Shown here piece after piece: positions 1 to 8,673 of a stretch of 64,000 bases of DNA (position 1 is its first letter; each line of letters starts with the position of its first letter). The notes under the pieces were generated by a model. It was not told the DNA's origin and did not search any database. It was given only the letters and a program-made list of their open reading frames with translations. Made by a program: the position numbers and the translations under genes. The DNA is from Martelella mediterranea DSM 17316 (lineage in GTDB: Bacteria > Pseudomonadota > Alphaproteobacteria > Rhizobiales > Rhizobiaceae), in NCBI RefSeq assembly GCF_002043005.1, contig NZ_CP020330.1, forward strand, positions 496,001-560,000, given 5' to 3'.

Positions 1-352
1 CGAGCGGCCCTGTATTGGTTTCGACGCCCGGAACCTTGACCCGGTTGGGGTGCCCGTTGAGCCGCGAGCGATGCTCCAGGAAGGTCGAAATCTCGTCCTT
101 CGCGATGAAGCCCTTTTCAGAGAGCACAATGTAGAGCGCGAGCGCCGTATGGCCCTTTGAAAGAACCAGCCGGTCGCGCGCGGGATCGAGCGGGGCCGCG
201 GGATCAACCTTCATTGTGTTGAAGTAGAGCGCGGTCAGGAGATCGGTGACGGACATTTCGCCGCCGACATGGCCGGCGCCGGCTTCGTAGACGGCCGTAA
301 CATCGCGGCGTCGGATGCGATTGGCGATAACGCGCAGTTCCTGGGGGTCCAT
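1..352 (-). CDS. Transketolase N-terminal subunit, 5' part only
   Basis: The reading frame starts at an ATG on the minus strand and runs off the left edge, giving about 117 residues. It shows the thiamine-diphosphate transketolase N-terminal pattern: GHVGGEMSVTDLL from about residue 27 and LSKGH further on, followed by a conserved HPN segment. The small start domain fits the split type, in which N- and C-terminal halves are separate genes, but the rest lies outside the window. It diverges from a ribose-type ABC operon, which suggests a shared sugar pathway (inference). A good promoter lies 31 nt upstream of the start. A full-length transketolase or a DXP-synthase relative cannot be excluded from the fragment. 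Confidence 0.85.
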   Translation of the reverse strand, partial: MDPQELRVIANRIRRRDVTAVYEAGAGHVGGEMSVTDLLTALYFNTMKVDPAAPLDPARDRLVLSKGHTALALYIVLSEKGFIAKDEISTFLEHRSRLNGHPNRVKVPGVETNTGPL

Positions 353-382
353 ATGTCACCTATGCATAATTATTCTCATACC

Positions 383-411
383 ATTAAACATGCGTAATTG
401 GTCTTTGTCAA
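383..411 (-). promoter_or_regulatory. Sigma70-type promoter for the transketolase gene
   Basis: Read on the minus strand, TTGACA is followed after exactly 17 nt by TTTAAT, and the transketolase ATG lies about 30 nt downstream. The region is AT-rich compared with the surrounding genes. Seen by eye; no transcription start is known. Confidence 0.6.
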
Positions 412-511
412 GATGGACTAGGGCCGCAAAGCCATGGCTGTCAGTTCAATCTCGCGGATACAATAAAGGAAAGAAAGGCCTCGCGAAGGCGATTTGCAAT
501 CCAGCCGCTGC

Positions 512-540
512 TTGACAGGCCTAAATGCATCCGTTATGGA
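512..540 (+). promoter_or_regulatory. Sigma70-type promoter for the first sugar ABC operon
   Basis: TTGACA, a 17-nt spacer, then TATGGA, ending 44 nt before the permease start at 585. It faces away from the transketolase promoter, so the 232-nt gap 353-584 is a divergent control region. I found no clear operator palindrome in it. Confidence 0.6.
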
Positions 541-584
541 TTTTCCATCAAGTGTGAATACATATGCGCATGGAGGAGGAAAAC

Positions 585-1565
585 ATGGCGATGACACAGG
601 AGTCTCCTGCGCAGAAGCCGCGCCTTTCGGAGGTGGTATCGCTGTCGGGCGCGACCGGGCCGCTGATCGGTCTGGTGCTGCTGTGCATCTTCCTGACCTT
701 CGCGACCGACTCGTTTCTGTCCTTCCGCAATTTCCTGAACATTCTCGACCAGATCACCGTGCTCGGCATCATGGCCGTGGGCATGACCTTCGTCATCCTG
801 ATCGGCGGCATCGATCTCTCCGTCGGTTCCGTGCTGGCGCTGGCGATGATGGTACTCGGCTATCTCAATGTCGAAGCCGGCATGCCGATGATCGTCGCCA
901 TCGCGGGCGCGCTCGCCGCGGCCGCGGTCTGCGGCATCGTTTCCGGGCTGATGATCACCGAATTCAAGGTGCCCGCCTTCATTGCCACGCTGGCGATGAT
1001 GTCGGTCGCGCGCGGGCTCGCCAACATGATCACCAACGGCTCGCAGATCATCGGTTTCGCGCCCTGGTTCAACATGAGCGCGATCATCCGCTATGGCGGG
1101 TTCCTGACCATGACGGTCGCCGTCATGCTGGTGGTATTCGCGGTCGCGATCCTTTTCCTGCGCTATCGCCAGGGCGGCCGCGTGCTCTATGCGATCGGGG
1201 GCAATGCTGAAGTCGCGCGTCTTGCCGGCATCAATGTCCGCAGAACCACGATCCTGGTCTATACGAGCTGCGCGGCTCTGGCGGGCCTTGCCGGCGTACT
1301 TCTGGCCGCAAGGCTCGATTCCGTGCAGCCAAGCTCCGGCGTTTCCTACGAGCTCGATGCGATCGCGGCCGTGGTCATCGGCGGCACCAGCCTTTCGGGC
1401 GGATCGGGCGGCGTCGTCGGCACGATCATCGGCGTGCTGATCATCGGCGTGTTGCGCAACGGCCTCAACCTTCTGTCGGTCTCGCCGTTCCTGCAGGCCG
1501 TCATCATCGGCGCGGTCATCGTGCTGGCCGTCGCCGCCGAAACCTTCAAGCACAGGAGCAGGTAG
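585..1565 (+). CDS. Ribose-type ABC transporter permease
   Basis: Inner-membrane permease of the RbsC/AraH family (326 aa). It would form the channel for a monosaccharide-like substrate with the binding protein and ATPase encoded next. The sequence is a run of hydrophobic helices, and near the C-terminus it has the family loop GGTSLSGGSGGVVGT, which contacts the ATPase. I chose the ATG at 585 because GGAGGAGG lies just upstream; a longer in-frame start at 564 would put that site inside the gene. It is the first gene of a permease-binding protein-ATPase-SDR-SDR operon. The substrate cannot be read from the sequence. Confidence 0.9.
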   Translation: MAMTQESPAQKPRLSEVVSLSGATGPLIGLVLLCIFLTFATDSFLSFRNFLNILDQITVLGIMAVGMTFVILIGGIDLSVGSVLALAMMVLGYLNVEAGMPMIVAIAGALAAAAVCGIVSGLMITEFKVPAFIATLAMMSVARGLANMITNGSQIIGFAPWFNMSAIIRYGGFLTMTVAVMLVVFAVAILFLRYRQGGRVLYAIGGNAEVARLAGINVRRTTILVYTSCAALAGLAGVLLAARLDSVQPSSGVSYELDAIAAVVIGGTSLSGGSGGVVGTIIGVLIIGVLRNGLNLLSVSPFLQAVIIGAVIVLAVAAETFKHRSR

Positions 1566-1570
1566 ATTTC

Positions 1571-1588
1571 GGCCGGTTCAGGCCGGCC
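1571..1588 (+). other. Intercistronic hairpin
   Basis: GGCCGG and CCGGCC form a perfect 6-bp stem with a 6-nt loop directly after the permease stop. There is no T-tract, so it is more likely an mRNA-processing or stability element before the binding-protein gene than a terminator. Confidence 0.35.
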
Positions 1589-1652
1589 AGACAATGGGCC
1601 CGAAACCGGGCTTCAACAGGGTTGAAAACCCAAACACCAGGAGGAGAATATC

Positions 1653-2588
1653 GTGAGAACCTACAAGAAAATCATCGCGGCTGCGCTTGCATCCGCAGCA
1701 CTGGCCGGACCGGCGCTCGCCGACGACGTCAACAAGATCGGCCTGGCCGTGCCGAACCTGCAGGCCGACTTCTTCAACCAGATCAAGCTTGGCGTTGAAA
1801 ACTACGGCAAGGAAAAGGGTATCGAGGTCATCGTGGTCGATGCCAAGAACGATACCGCGACCCAGGTCAGCCAGGTTCAGGACCTGATGACCCAGGGCAT
1901 CGAAGCATTCATCTACATCCCCGCCGGCGCGGCAGCGGCCGCCGTCCCGACCCGCCTTGCCCGCGCTGAAGGCATTCCGGTGATCAATGTCGACCGCACG
2001 CCCGAAGGCGCGCCGGGCGATACCTTCATCGCCGGCGAAAGCGTCGAATCCGCCTATCAGGTCTGCAAGCACATCATCGATCTCGCCGGCGGCGAAGGCA
2101 AGATGGCGATGATCCACGGCCAGAAGGGCACGACGCCGGAAGTCGACCGCACCAAGGGCTGCATGCGCGCGATCGAGGAAAATCCGAACGTCGAGCTGGT
2201 CACCGAGCAGTGGAGCCAGATGTGGTCGCCGGATGAAGGCTTCTCAATCGCCCAGAACATGCTGCAGGCCCATCCGGATCTGAAGCTGATCTTCGGTCAG
2301 GCCGATGGTCTCGCCATGGGCGCGGCCAAGGCTGTCGACGTTGCAGGCCTCTCCGACCAGGTCATCATCGGCGGCTATGACGGCGACGTCGCGGCGCTCG
2401 AATATCTTGCCAAATGCGAAGGTCCGTTCGTGGCGACCGCCACCCAGAGCACCCAGATGATGGGCCGTCTTGCAGTCGATTCCGCGATCAAGGTTGCCGC
2501 CGGCGAGAGCGTGCCGGAGCGCCAGACGCCGAATGCGGTTCTGACCACCTGCGAGAATGCACCGCAGTTCGTCGAGAACCATCCGTAA
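1653..2588 (+). CDS. Periplasmic sugar-binding protein (RbsB-like)
   Basis: Substrate-binding protein of the periplasmic-binding-protein type 4 family (311 aa). It captures a sugar in the periplasm and passes it to the adjacent permease. It starts with GTG behind a strong GGAGGAG site. A signal peptide of about 23 residues ends near ALA-DD. The mature part begins with the usual first strand (KIGLAVPNLQADFF) and has the hinge-type segments GGYDGD and NVDRTPEG. Six kinds of sugar or polyol could fit this fold; the two SDR genes in the operon suggest that a polyol or ketose is oxidised after uptake (inference). Confidence 0.9.
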   Translation: MRTYKKIIAAALASAALAGPALADDVNKIGLAVPNLQADFFNQIKLGVENYGKEKGIEVIVVDAKNDTATQVSQVQDLMTQGIEAFIYIPAGAAAAAVPTRLARAEGIPVINVDRTPEGAPGDTFIAGESVESAYQVCKHIIDLAGGEGKMAMIHGQKGTTPEVDRTKGCMRAIEENPNVELVTEQWSQMWSPDEGFSIAQNMLQAHPDLKLIFGQADGLAMGAAKAVDVAGLSDQVIIGGYDGDVAALEYLAKCEGPFVATATQSTQMMGRLAVDSAIKVAAGESVPERQTPNAVLTTCENAPQFVENHP

Positions 2589-2625
2589 TCCTGCGGACGA
2601 CGCGACATAGATAAAGGGCGGCGCC

Positions 2626-4119
2626 ATGACGGAAAACGGCAAATCTCCAATCCTGTCCCTGAGGGGCATTCGCAAGTCCTATGGACCTGTCGAGGTGCTG
2701 CACGGGATCGATCTGGATATCCATGCCGGCGAAGTCGTGGCGCTGCTCGGCGAAAACGGCGCCGGTAAATCCACCGTTTCAAACGTCATCTCCGGAACGG
2801 TCCTCCCCTCGTCCGGCGCGATGACCTGGCAGGGCGCGGCCTACGCGCCCGCCAACCCGCGCGAGGCGATCGACGCCGGCGTCGGCATGATCCATCAGGA
2901 ACTGCTGCTGCTGCCGCATCTGACGATCGCGGAAAACATTTTTGTCGGCCGCTATCCGATGAGGAACGGACGCGTCGACCGCGCCGAGATGAACCGGCGC
3001 GCCGAGCACGGCCTGCAACGGCTCGGCCTCAACATTTCGCCGCGCCGCAAGGTCGAGAACCTGTCGACGGCGAGCCAGCAGCTCATCGAGATCGCCAAGG
3101 CGCTGACGCTCAACGCGAAGCTCCTCATCCTCGACGAGCCGACCGCCGCGCTTGGCGGCGAGGAAACCCGGCTCCTGTTCAAGCAGATTGAGCGGCTGAA
3201 GGCCGAGGGCGTCGGGATCATCTATATTTCCCACCGGCTGGAAGAGATCAGGCAGATCGCCGACCGCATCGTGGTCATGCGCGACGGCGACAAGGTTCAG
3301 GAATTCGATACCGCCGACCTGCCGGTGCGCACCATTGTCGAAGCGATGGTTGGTCGCAGCATGGAACAGATGTTTCCGCCCCTGCACCAGCCCAGTGACG
3401 AGACCGTGCTGGAGGTCAAGGGCCTTTCGGGGCCGAGCGGACGGTTCAACGATGTGAGTTTCTCGGTCCGGCGCGGCGAAATCTTCGGCATAGCCGGCCT
3501 CGTCGGCGCGGGGCGCACCGAACTGGTGCGCGCCATTGCCGGCGCCGACCCGATCGCCGCCGGCACGATCACGCTGAACGGCGAGGACATCACCCCCGCC
3601 TCGCCGGCAGAGGCGATCGCCAACGGCATCGTGCTTGTGCCCGAGGACCGCAAGCTACAGGGCGTGATCCTCGATCATACGATCGCCGAGAATATCGCTT
3701 ATTCGAATTTCGAGACGGTCGGCCGCGGCGGCTGGCTGAGCAGGAACCGTATCCGCGCCTTTGCCGACGACAATATCGCGAAGTTCGGGGTCAAGGGCAA
3801 AGGCCACCAGAAGGCCGGCGAGATGTCTGGCGGCAACCAGCAGAAGGTGGTGATCGCCAAATGGCTCGCGCGCAATCCGCGCGTCGTGCTGCTCGACGAG
3901 CCGACCCGGGGCATCGATGTCGGCGCGCGATCCTCGATCTATGAAATCATTCACGATCTTGCCGAAAACGGCGTCGCCGTGATCGTCGTCAGTTCCGATC
4001 TCGAGGAGGTGCTCGGCGTCTCCAACCGCATCCTCGTGATGGCGGCCGGACGGCAGACGGGTATTCTGGACCACAGCGAGGCCAATGACGTCTCGGTGAT
4101 GGAACTGGCTACGGCCTGA
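2626..4119 (+). CDS. Sugar ABC transporter ATP-binding protein (RbsA/MglA-type)
   Basis: Cytoplasmic ATPase with two fused ABC modules (497 aa, the usual length for the family). Module one has the Walker A GENGAGKST at residues 42-50, the divergent signature STASQQLIEIAKAL and Walker B LLILDEPTAAL. Module two has a degenerate Walker A (GLVGAGRTEL), an intact signature SGGNQQKVVIAKWL and LLDEPTRGIDVGA. This asymmetry is normal for carbohydrate uptake class 2 transporters. It lies 37 nt after the binding-protein gene and 19 nt before an SDR gene, consistent with one operon. Confidence 0.93.
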   Translation: MTENGKSPILSLRGIRKSYGPVEVLHGIDLDIHAGEVVALLGENGAGKSTVSNVISGTVLPSSGAMTWQGAAYAPANPREAIDAGVGMIHQELLLLPHLTIAENIFVGRYPMRNGRVDRAEMNRRAEHGLQRLGLNISPRRKVENLSTASQQLIEIAKALTLNAKLLILDEPTAALGGEETRLLFKQIERLKAEGVGIIYISHRLEEIRQIADRIVVMRDGDKVQEFDTADLPVRTIVEAMVGRSMEQMFPPLHQPSDETVLEVKGLSGPSGRFNDVSFSVRRGEIFGIAGLVGAGRTELVRAIAGADPIAAGTITLNGEDITPASPAEAIANGIVLVPEDRKLQGVILDHTIAENIAYSNFETVGRGGWLSRNRIRAFADDNIAKFGVKGKGHQKAGEMSGGNQQKVVIAKWLARNPRVVLLDEPTRGIDVGARSSIYEIIHDLAENGVAVIVVSSDLEEVLGVSNRILVMAAGRQTGILDHSEANDVSVMELATA

Positions 4120-4138
4120 AACATACAGGGAGTTCACC

Positions 4139-4924
4139 ATGAACCGCTTCAAGGGCAAGACCGTTGTCGTTACCGGCGGCAACAAGGGGATCGGGCTTGC
4201 GATCGCCACCCGGTTTGCGCAGGAGGGCGCCAATCTCGTGATCGCCTCCGTCGAGGCCGAGGTCGAGCAGGCAGCGAAATCGCTTGCTGAAGCGACCGGC
4301 GCGAAGACGGCCGGCGTCGTCTGCGACGTCACCGACCCGGAAGCCGTCAAGGCGCTTTATGACCGCGCCGAAAAAGCCTTCGGCGGCGTGGATATCTCCG
4401 TGCAGAACGCCGGCATCATCACCATTGCCAAGGTCGAGGATCTGACGGTTACCGAGTGGGATGCCACGATGGCGGTCAACACCAAGGGCGCGTTCCTGTG
4501 CTGCCAGCAGGCGATCCGCCACATGCGCGCTTCGGGCAAGGGCGGGCGACTGATCAATATCGCCTCCGGCCAGGCGCGCGACGGCTTCATCTACACCCCG
4601 CATTATGCCGCCTCGAAATTCGGCGTTATGGGCATGACCCAGAGCCTTGCCAAGGAAGTTGCGCTCGACAACATCACCGTCAACGCCATCTGCCCCGGCA
4701 TCATCAAGACCGATATGTGGGATTATAACGACCGCGTTTGGGGCAAGATGCTCGGCGATTTCGGCCCCGGCGAACTGATGGCGAGCTGGGTGGAGAACAT
4801 TCCGATGAAGCGCGCAGGCGAGGGCAAGGATGTCGCCGGCCTGATCGCCTTTCTCGCCAGCGATGACGCGGAATACATCACCGGCCAGACCATCAATGTC
4901 GACGGCGGCCTGATCATGTCATAA
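4139..4924 (+). CDS. Short-chain dehydrogenase/reductase (SDR)
   Basis: Classical SDR of 261 aa that should oxidise or reduce a hydroxyl or keto group with NAD(P). It has the cofactor motif TGGNKGIG near residue 12, an NAG motif (QNAGI), and the catalytic pattern of Ser in INIAS followed by Tyr-x3-Lys in HYAASKFG. The C-terminal ITGQTINVDGG is typical of the glucose/polyol dehydrogenase group. GGGAGT-like bases precede the ATG. Its place in a ribose-type ABC operon suggests the imported sugar or polyol as substrate (inference). Confidence 0.85.
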   Translation: MNRFKGKTVVVTGGNKGIGLAIATRFAQEGANLVIASVEAEVEQAAKSLAEATGAKTAGVVCDVTDPEAVKALYDRAEKAFGGVDISVQNAGIITIAKVEDLTVTEWDATMAVNTKGAFLCCQQAIRHMRASGKGGRLINIASGQARDGFIYTPHYAASKFGVMGMTQSLAKEVALDNITVNAICPGIIKTDMWDYNDRVWGKMLGDFGPGELMASWVENIPMKRAGEGKDVAGLIAFLASDDAEYITGQTINVDGGLIMS

Positions 4925-5016
4925 CGCGCCCGGAAGAAGCTTCCCGACGCCAGATCAAAAAAGCCGGCTTTCAACGGGCGCATCCGTTGCCGCCGGACGA
5001 GAAGAAGGTCACCATC

Positions 5017-5814
5017 ATGAATGACGCCGCAATCAGTTTGAACGCTCCGGCCCTGTTCGACCTTTCGGGTCGGGTGGCTCTGGTCACGGGTGCGGGCAGC
5101 GGCATCGGCCAGCGCATCGCCATGGGGCTTGCCCAGTGCGGCGCCGACGTCGCGCTTGTCGACCGGCGCACCGATGACGGGCTTGCGAACACCGCCGCCT
5201 TCATAGCGCAAACCGGTCGCCGGTCATTGCAGATCGCCGCCGACGTCACGTCCGGCGAGGCTCTCGAGGAAGCCGTCACCCGCACGGAAGCCGAACTCGG
5301 ACCGCTGCGCATGGCCGTGAACGCGGCCGGCATCGCCAATGCCGAACGCTGCGAGGATATGCCGGAAGATCAGTATCAGACGCTGATGGACATCAACATG
5401 AAGGGCGTGTGGCTGTCCTGCAAGGCCGAGGCGCGCGCCATGCTTTCCCACGGCAAGGGCGGCTCGATCGTCAACATCGCCTCCATGTCCGGCGTGATCG
5501 TCAATCGCGGTCTCAACCAGGTCCACTACAACGCGTCCAAGGCCGGCGTGATCCACATGTCGAAATCGATGGCGATGGAATGGGTCGATCGCGGCATCCG
5601 CGTCAATTCGATCAGCCCCGGCTATACCGCCACGCCGATGAACACCCGCCCCGAAATGGTGCACCAGACCAGGGAATTCGAAAGCCAGACGCCGATGCAG
5701 CGCATGGCAAGCGTCGACGAAATGGTCGGCCCCGCCGTCTTCCTGCTGTCCGACGCATCCTCCTACTGCACCGGCGTCGACCTGCTGGTCGATGGCGGCT
5801 TCTGCTGCTGGTAA
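5017..5814 (+). CDS. Second SDR of the sugar operon
   Basis: SDR of 265 aa from the ATG at 5017. That start follows GAAGAAGG; a TTG start 30 nt further up is less likely. Visible motifs are VTGAGSGIGQRIA, NAAGI and the active-site set Ser (NIASMSG) with Tyr-x3-Lys (HYNASKAG). The C-terminal CTGVDLLVDGGF matches polyol and sugar dehydrogenases. It is a paralogue of the preceding gene but clearly diverged, so the two may catalyse successive steps or act on different stereocentres (inference). A hairpin follows the stop codon, so this is probably the last gene of the operon. Confidence 0.85.
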   Translation: MNDAAISLNAPALFDLSGRVALVTGAGSGIGQRIAMGLAQCGADVALVDRRTDDGLANTAAFIAQTGRRSLQIAADVTSGEALEEAVTRTEAELGPLRMAVNAAGIANAERCEDMPEDQYQTLMDINMKGVWLSCKAEARAMLSHGKGGSIVNIASMSGVIVNRGLNQVHYNASKAGVIHMSKSMAMEWVDRGIRVNSISPGYTATPMNTRPEMVHQTREFESQTPMQRMASVDEMVGPAVFLLSDASSYCTGVDLLVDGGFCCW

Positions 5815-5816
5815 AC

Positions 5817-5849
5817 CTTGAGCCTGAGACCGGCGACCGCCGGCTCAAG
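5817..5849 (+). terminator. Hairpin after the first sugar operon
   Basis: CTTGAGCC pairs perfectly with GGCTCAAG across an inner GC-rich part that can itself pair (CCGGCG with CGCCGG). It starts 2 nt after the SDR stop. No T-run follows, so termination efficiency is uncertain. Confidence 0.45.
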
Positions 5850-5991
5850 ATGTCGCTGTAGTTCGGCACAGTCGTTCGACGATGCCGAGCGGCTCTATAC
5901 GTCTTTGAAAGATCAGAAGCAGGTGGGTGCCGGTACCGTCCCGAATGACAAGTTGATTCTGCTGCAGAAAAGCAACCTTGATTGACACAGG

Positions 5992-6020
5992 CGGACACAA
6001 TCGTCGACAAACGCTATATT
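5992..6020 (+). promoter_or_regulatory. Possible promoter for the LuxR/MalT-type regulator, in a 306-nt gap
   Basis: CGGACA, a 17-nt spacer and TATATT lie about 100 nt before the regulator start. The match is moderate (4/6 and 5/6). The rest of the gap 5815-6120 holds the hairpin above; I see no other gene in it. Confidence 0.35.
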
Positions 6021-6120
6021 GCGGCGACAAACTCGCAATGCATTGAAGGTCATTGCAACGGCATGACCCCGATTGTGAGCGCCGCCCGGCGCTGGCTTCG
6101 CAATTGAAAGCAAGGTGGAT

Positions 6121-8478
6121 ATGGACGGCGCGATGGCGAATGTGGCTCACATCGACATGCTCGCAGAGCGGGTGAGCGCCAGCGCCCGCAAGTTCATCGT
6201 CATCACCGCCGTCGCCGGCATGGGCAAGAGCCTGCTTCTGAGGAAACTCTCAAAGGCCTTTGATGTCCCCGTGTGTACGACCCCGGAAGCGGATGGAACG
6301 GCGACCGGGCGGGCATTCCTGTGGGATATCCCTTCCCGGGCTGAAACCATCGCCTTCGACGAAGCATTCTTCGAACACTTCGAGCGGGTGGTCATCGCCC
6401 GCCGACCCGAAACGGAAGTGCCGGGGATCGAGCGCTTGATCGTCCATGGCGAAGCCCTTTTTCTCGACGAGCATGACCTGCTGCTGCCGGAAGGCGATCC
6501 CGCGCGTCGCTGTCAATGCGGCTGGCCGGTTCTTCTTGGCGTCGATCTTGAAGATCGCGCAAGGCGGGATCAGTTCAAAGCCTATATCGGTTTTGAAATC
6601 CTGCGCCCGCTGACAGCCATGCAACTCGCCGCCCTCTGGCGGATGTTCAACGGCCACGCGATTGCTGGGAGCGCCGCCGAGCTGCCATTCCTGCCTTTCG
6701 TCGAGAGGACGGCCGACGGCATCCTCTCGGCCTGCGCCAGCGGCGAACTGCGCGGGATCGTGCGCGATGCGGCCAATGAGGAGATCGGGCGGCGCATGGA
6801 GCGCTTCGAGGCGGCGACGCCGCTTGCCCGCGCGCTGCATCGGTCCGGCCACACTGAAAAGGCAATATCCGCGCTTCAGTCCGCCGGGATGGAGGAGCCG
6901 GCCGTCCGTCTTTTTGCCGAGGCGGGCGGGGTTTTCTATATCCATATCGATGGCCCTGAGGCGTATGCCCGTGTGCTTTCGGGTTTCAGTCCGGAAATTT
7001 CGGCCGATAACGAGACCGTCGTGATCGCAAATGCCATGCGCGCACTCAAGTTCGGTGAGACGGGACGGGCGAAGAAGCTGATCGCGGACCGTTTCGGCCG
7101 GCAGAGCCTCGATCCGATGGCCGTCTTTGCGAGCGTTGCGCCCTACTCCCTGTCGTTCAAAGGCTTTCGGCTGGTGATGATGATCTATGAGGATATCGTC
7201 ATCACCGACGCCATGTTCGAGCGGCTCTATGACTATCTCGACGAGTTGCCGCTGGAAGCGGCGCTGCTGCGCGGGTCATTCTATAATGCCGTGCTTGAAT
7301 TCTATATCCGCCAGCGCCGCTTCAACGAGGCCGAAATGGCCGCCGCACAGGCGTTTTCGAGCTATCGCGCGGCCGGCGTCCCGCTGCTTGTCTTCTATAT
7401 CTGCGTCCATCAGGCGGTGATCCGGTTGCTTTCGGGCGACGCCACCGGCGCCGGCAGCCGCATCGCCGAAGCCCGGAGGCACATGGCAGAGGTCGGCTTC
7501 GAAAGCCCTGCCGACGCGCGGATCCTGCGGCTGATCGAAGCCTGCCACGCCTATGAGGATGGCCGCCCGCAGGTGCTGATCGCCTTCATCAACCATGAAT
7601 TCGATACGTTTTCACAGGCCGAAACCTGGCCAAGCCTCGTCGAATTCGCGCTCCACTACGGCAGCCAGGCGCTCAGTGAACATTTCTCGACGCTCTCGGC
7701 GCTCGGTTTTCTGGATCGCTGGCGCCTCCACCAGACGCATGACCGCCAGCTGCGGTTCATGATCGAAATCCGCGCCGCGCTGGTGATGCAGAACGGCAAC
7801 CGCTGGAACGATGCCGCCGCGACCCTTTCCGCCATGCAGATGCGGATCAACCGTACCTGGGTCGAGGCAGCACTTGACGATCTCGCCCGGCTTTCGATGC
7901 ACGATGAAATCGAGGTGGCCTTCGCCTGGCTCCGGCAGATCGTCCATGAGCGACCAGACCGCGCCTATCTGGACCGCCAGATCAGCGCCATGATTGCCAA
8001 TGAAAGGGTGACCGGCCGCCAGCGGCGTGCGCTGCAGATATGGCTGGCCTTCGTGCTGAAACGGACCGGCCGGGCGACGGAAGCCCGCGCGGTGCTGCAG
8101 CGCATGTTCGATGATGCCGCCCGCACCGGCACGATCGCGCCACTTCAGGAGGAACGCCGGTTTCTCGGCGAGCTGATGGGCGACAGCCGTATCGAAGGCT
8201 TTGTCTCGGCCGCAGGCCCCGCCCGCCGGATCATGAAACGGTTGTCCGAAACCGGCATCAAGGGACGCACGATCGAGCAGGAATCCGGGTTGTCGCGTCG
8301 CGAGGTTCGCATTCTGCTGATGATCTGCGAGGGCGCGTCCAACAAGTTCATTGCCGGCCGGCTCGGCATTTCGGAATCGACGGTCAAATTCCACGTGACC
8401 AATCTTTACCGCAAGCTCGGCTGCACAAGACGTCGCGAGGCCATCGCGGTGGCGCGGGCGCGCAACTGGCTGCACTGA
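6121..8478 (+). CDS. MalT-like LuxR-family transcription regulator
   Basis: Large regulator (785 aa) with an N-terminal P-loop AVAGMGKS at residues 30-37 and a C-terminal LuxR helix-turn-helix (LSRREVRILLMICEG, then SNKFIAGRLGISESTVKFH). The long middle is helical, as in the repeat region of STAND regulators such as MalT. It is shorter than MalT, and I could not find a clean Walker B, so the ATPase part may be reduced. The ATG at 6121 fits the AAGG just before it better than the GTG two codons earlier. It directly precedes and reads toward the dipeptide-type ABC operon, so it probably controls that operon (inference). Confidence 0.85.
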   Translation: MDGAMANVAHIDMLAERVSASARKFIVITAVAGMGKSLLLRKLSKAFDVPVCTTPEADGTATGRAFLWDIPSRAETIAFDEAFFEHFERVVIARRPETEVPGIERLIVHGEALFLDEHDLLLPEGDPARRCQCGWPVLLGVDLEDRARRDQFKAYIGFEILRPLTAMQLAALWRMFNGHAIAGSAAELPFLPFVERTADGILSACASGELRGIVRDAANEEIGRRMERFEAATPLARALHRSGHTEKAISALQSAGMEEPAVRLFAEAGGVFYIHIDGPEAYARVLSGFSPEISADNETVVIANAMRALKFGETGRAKKLIADRFGRQSLDPMAVFASVAPYSLSFKGFRLVMMIYEDIVITDAMFERLYDYLDELPLEAALLRGSFYNAVLEFYIRQRRFNEAEMAAAQAFSSYRAAGVPLLVFYICVHQAVIRLLSGDATGAGSRIAEARRHMAEVGFESPADARILRLIEACHAYEDGRPQVLIAFINHEFDTFSQAETWPSLVEFALHYGSQALSEHFSTLSALGFLDRWRLHQTHDRQLRFMIEIRAALVMQNGNRWNDAAATLSAMQMRINRTWVEAALDDLARLSMHDEIEVAFAWLRQIVHERPDRAYLDRQISAMIANERVTGRQRRALQIWLAFVLKRTGRATEARAVLQRMFDDAARTGTIAPLQEERRFLGELMGDSRIEGFVSAAGPARRIMKRLSETGIKGRTIEQESGLSRREVRILLMICEGASNKFIAGRLGISESTVKFHVTNLYRKLGCTRRREAIAVARARNWLH

Positions 8479-8505
8479 ACGGCCGCCGAGGCGGTCGCGC
8501 ATCGC

Positions 8506-8533
8506 AAAACCTGTCCCTTATTCTGAAAAACCT
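8506..8533 (+). repeat. Direct repeat 21 bp apart upstream of the dpp-like operon
   Basis: AAAACCT occurs at 8506 and again at 8527, followed by GTCC and AGACC respectively. The spacing is two helical turns, as expected for sites bound by a multimeric activator. It lies about 140 nt before the first permease gene, a plausible activator position for the adjacent MalT-like protein (inference). Confidence 0.35.
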
Positions 8534-8673
8534 AGACCTTTTCTATCTTGTCGCGTCTTTTACCGCCCTTCAGACTGAACCCATAAGATCACTGCCGGCA
8601 CTCTCAGGATTGTCGGCGGCATAAAGGGAACAGTGGCCCCCGACAGGGCCGAGGCTATGGAGCGGCGCATTCG

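Noticed and set aside
534-1553. Long minus-strand frame opposite the first permease
   Set aside because: A shadow of the plus-strand permease gene; repeated Asp/His/Arg composition and no motif.
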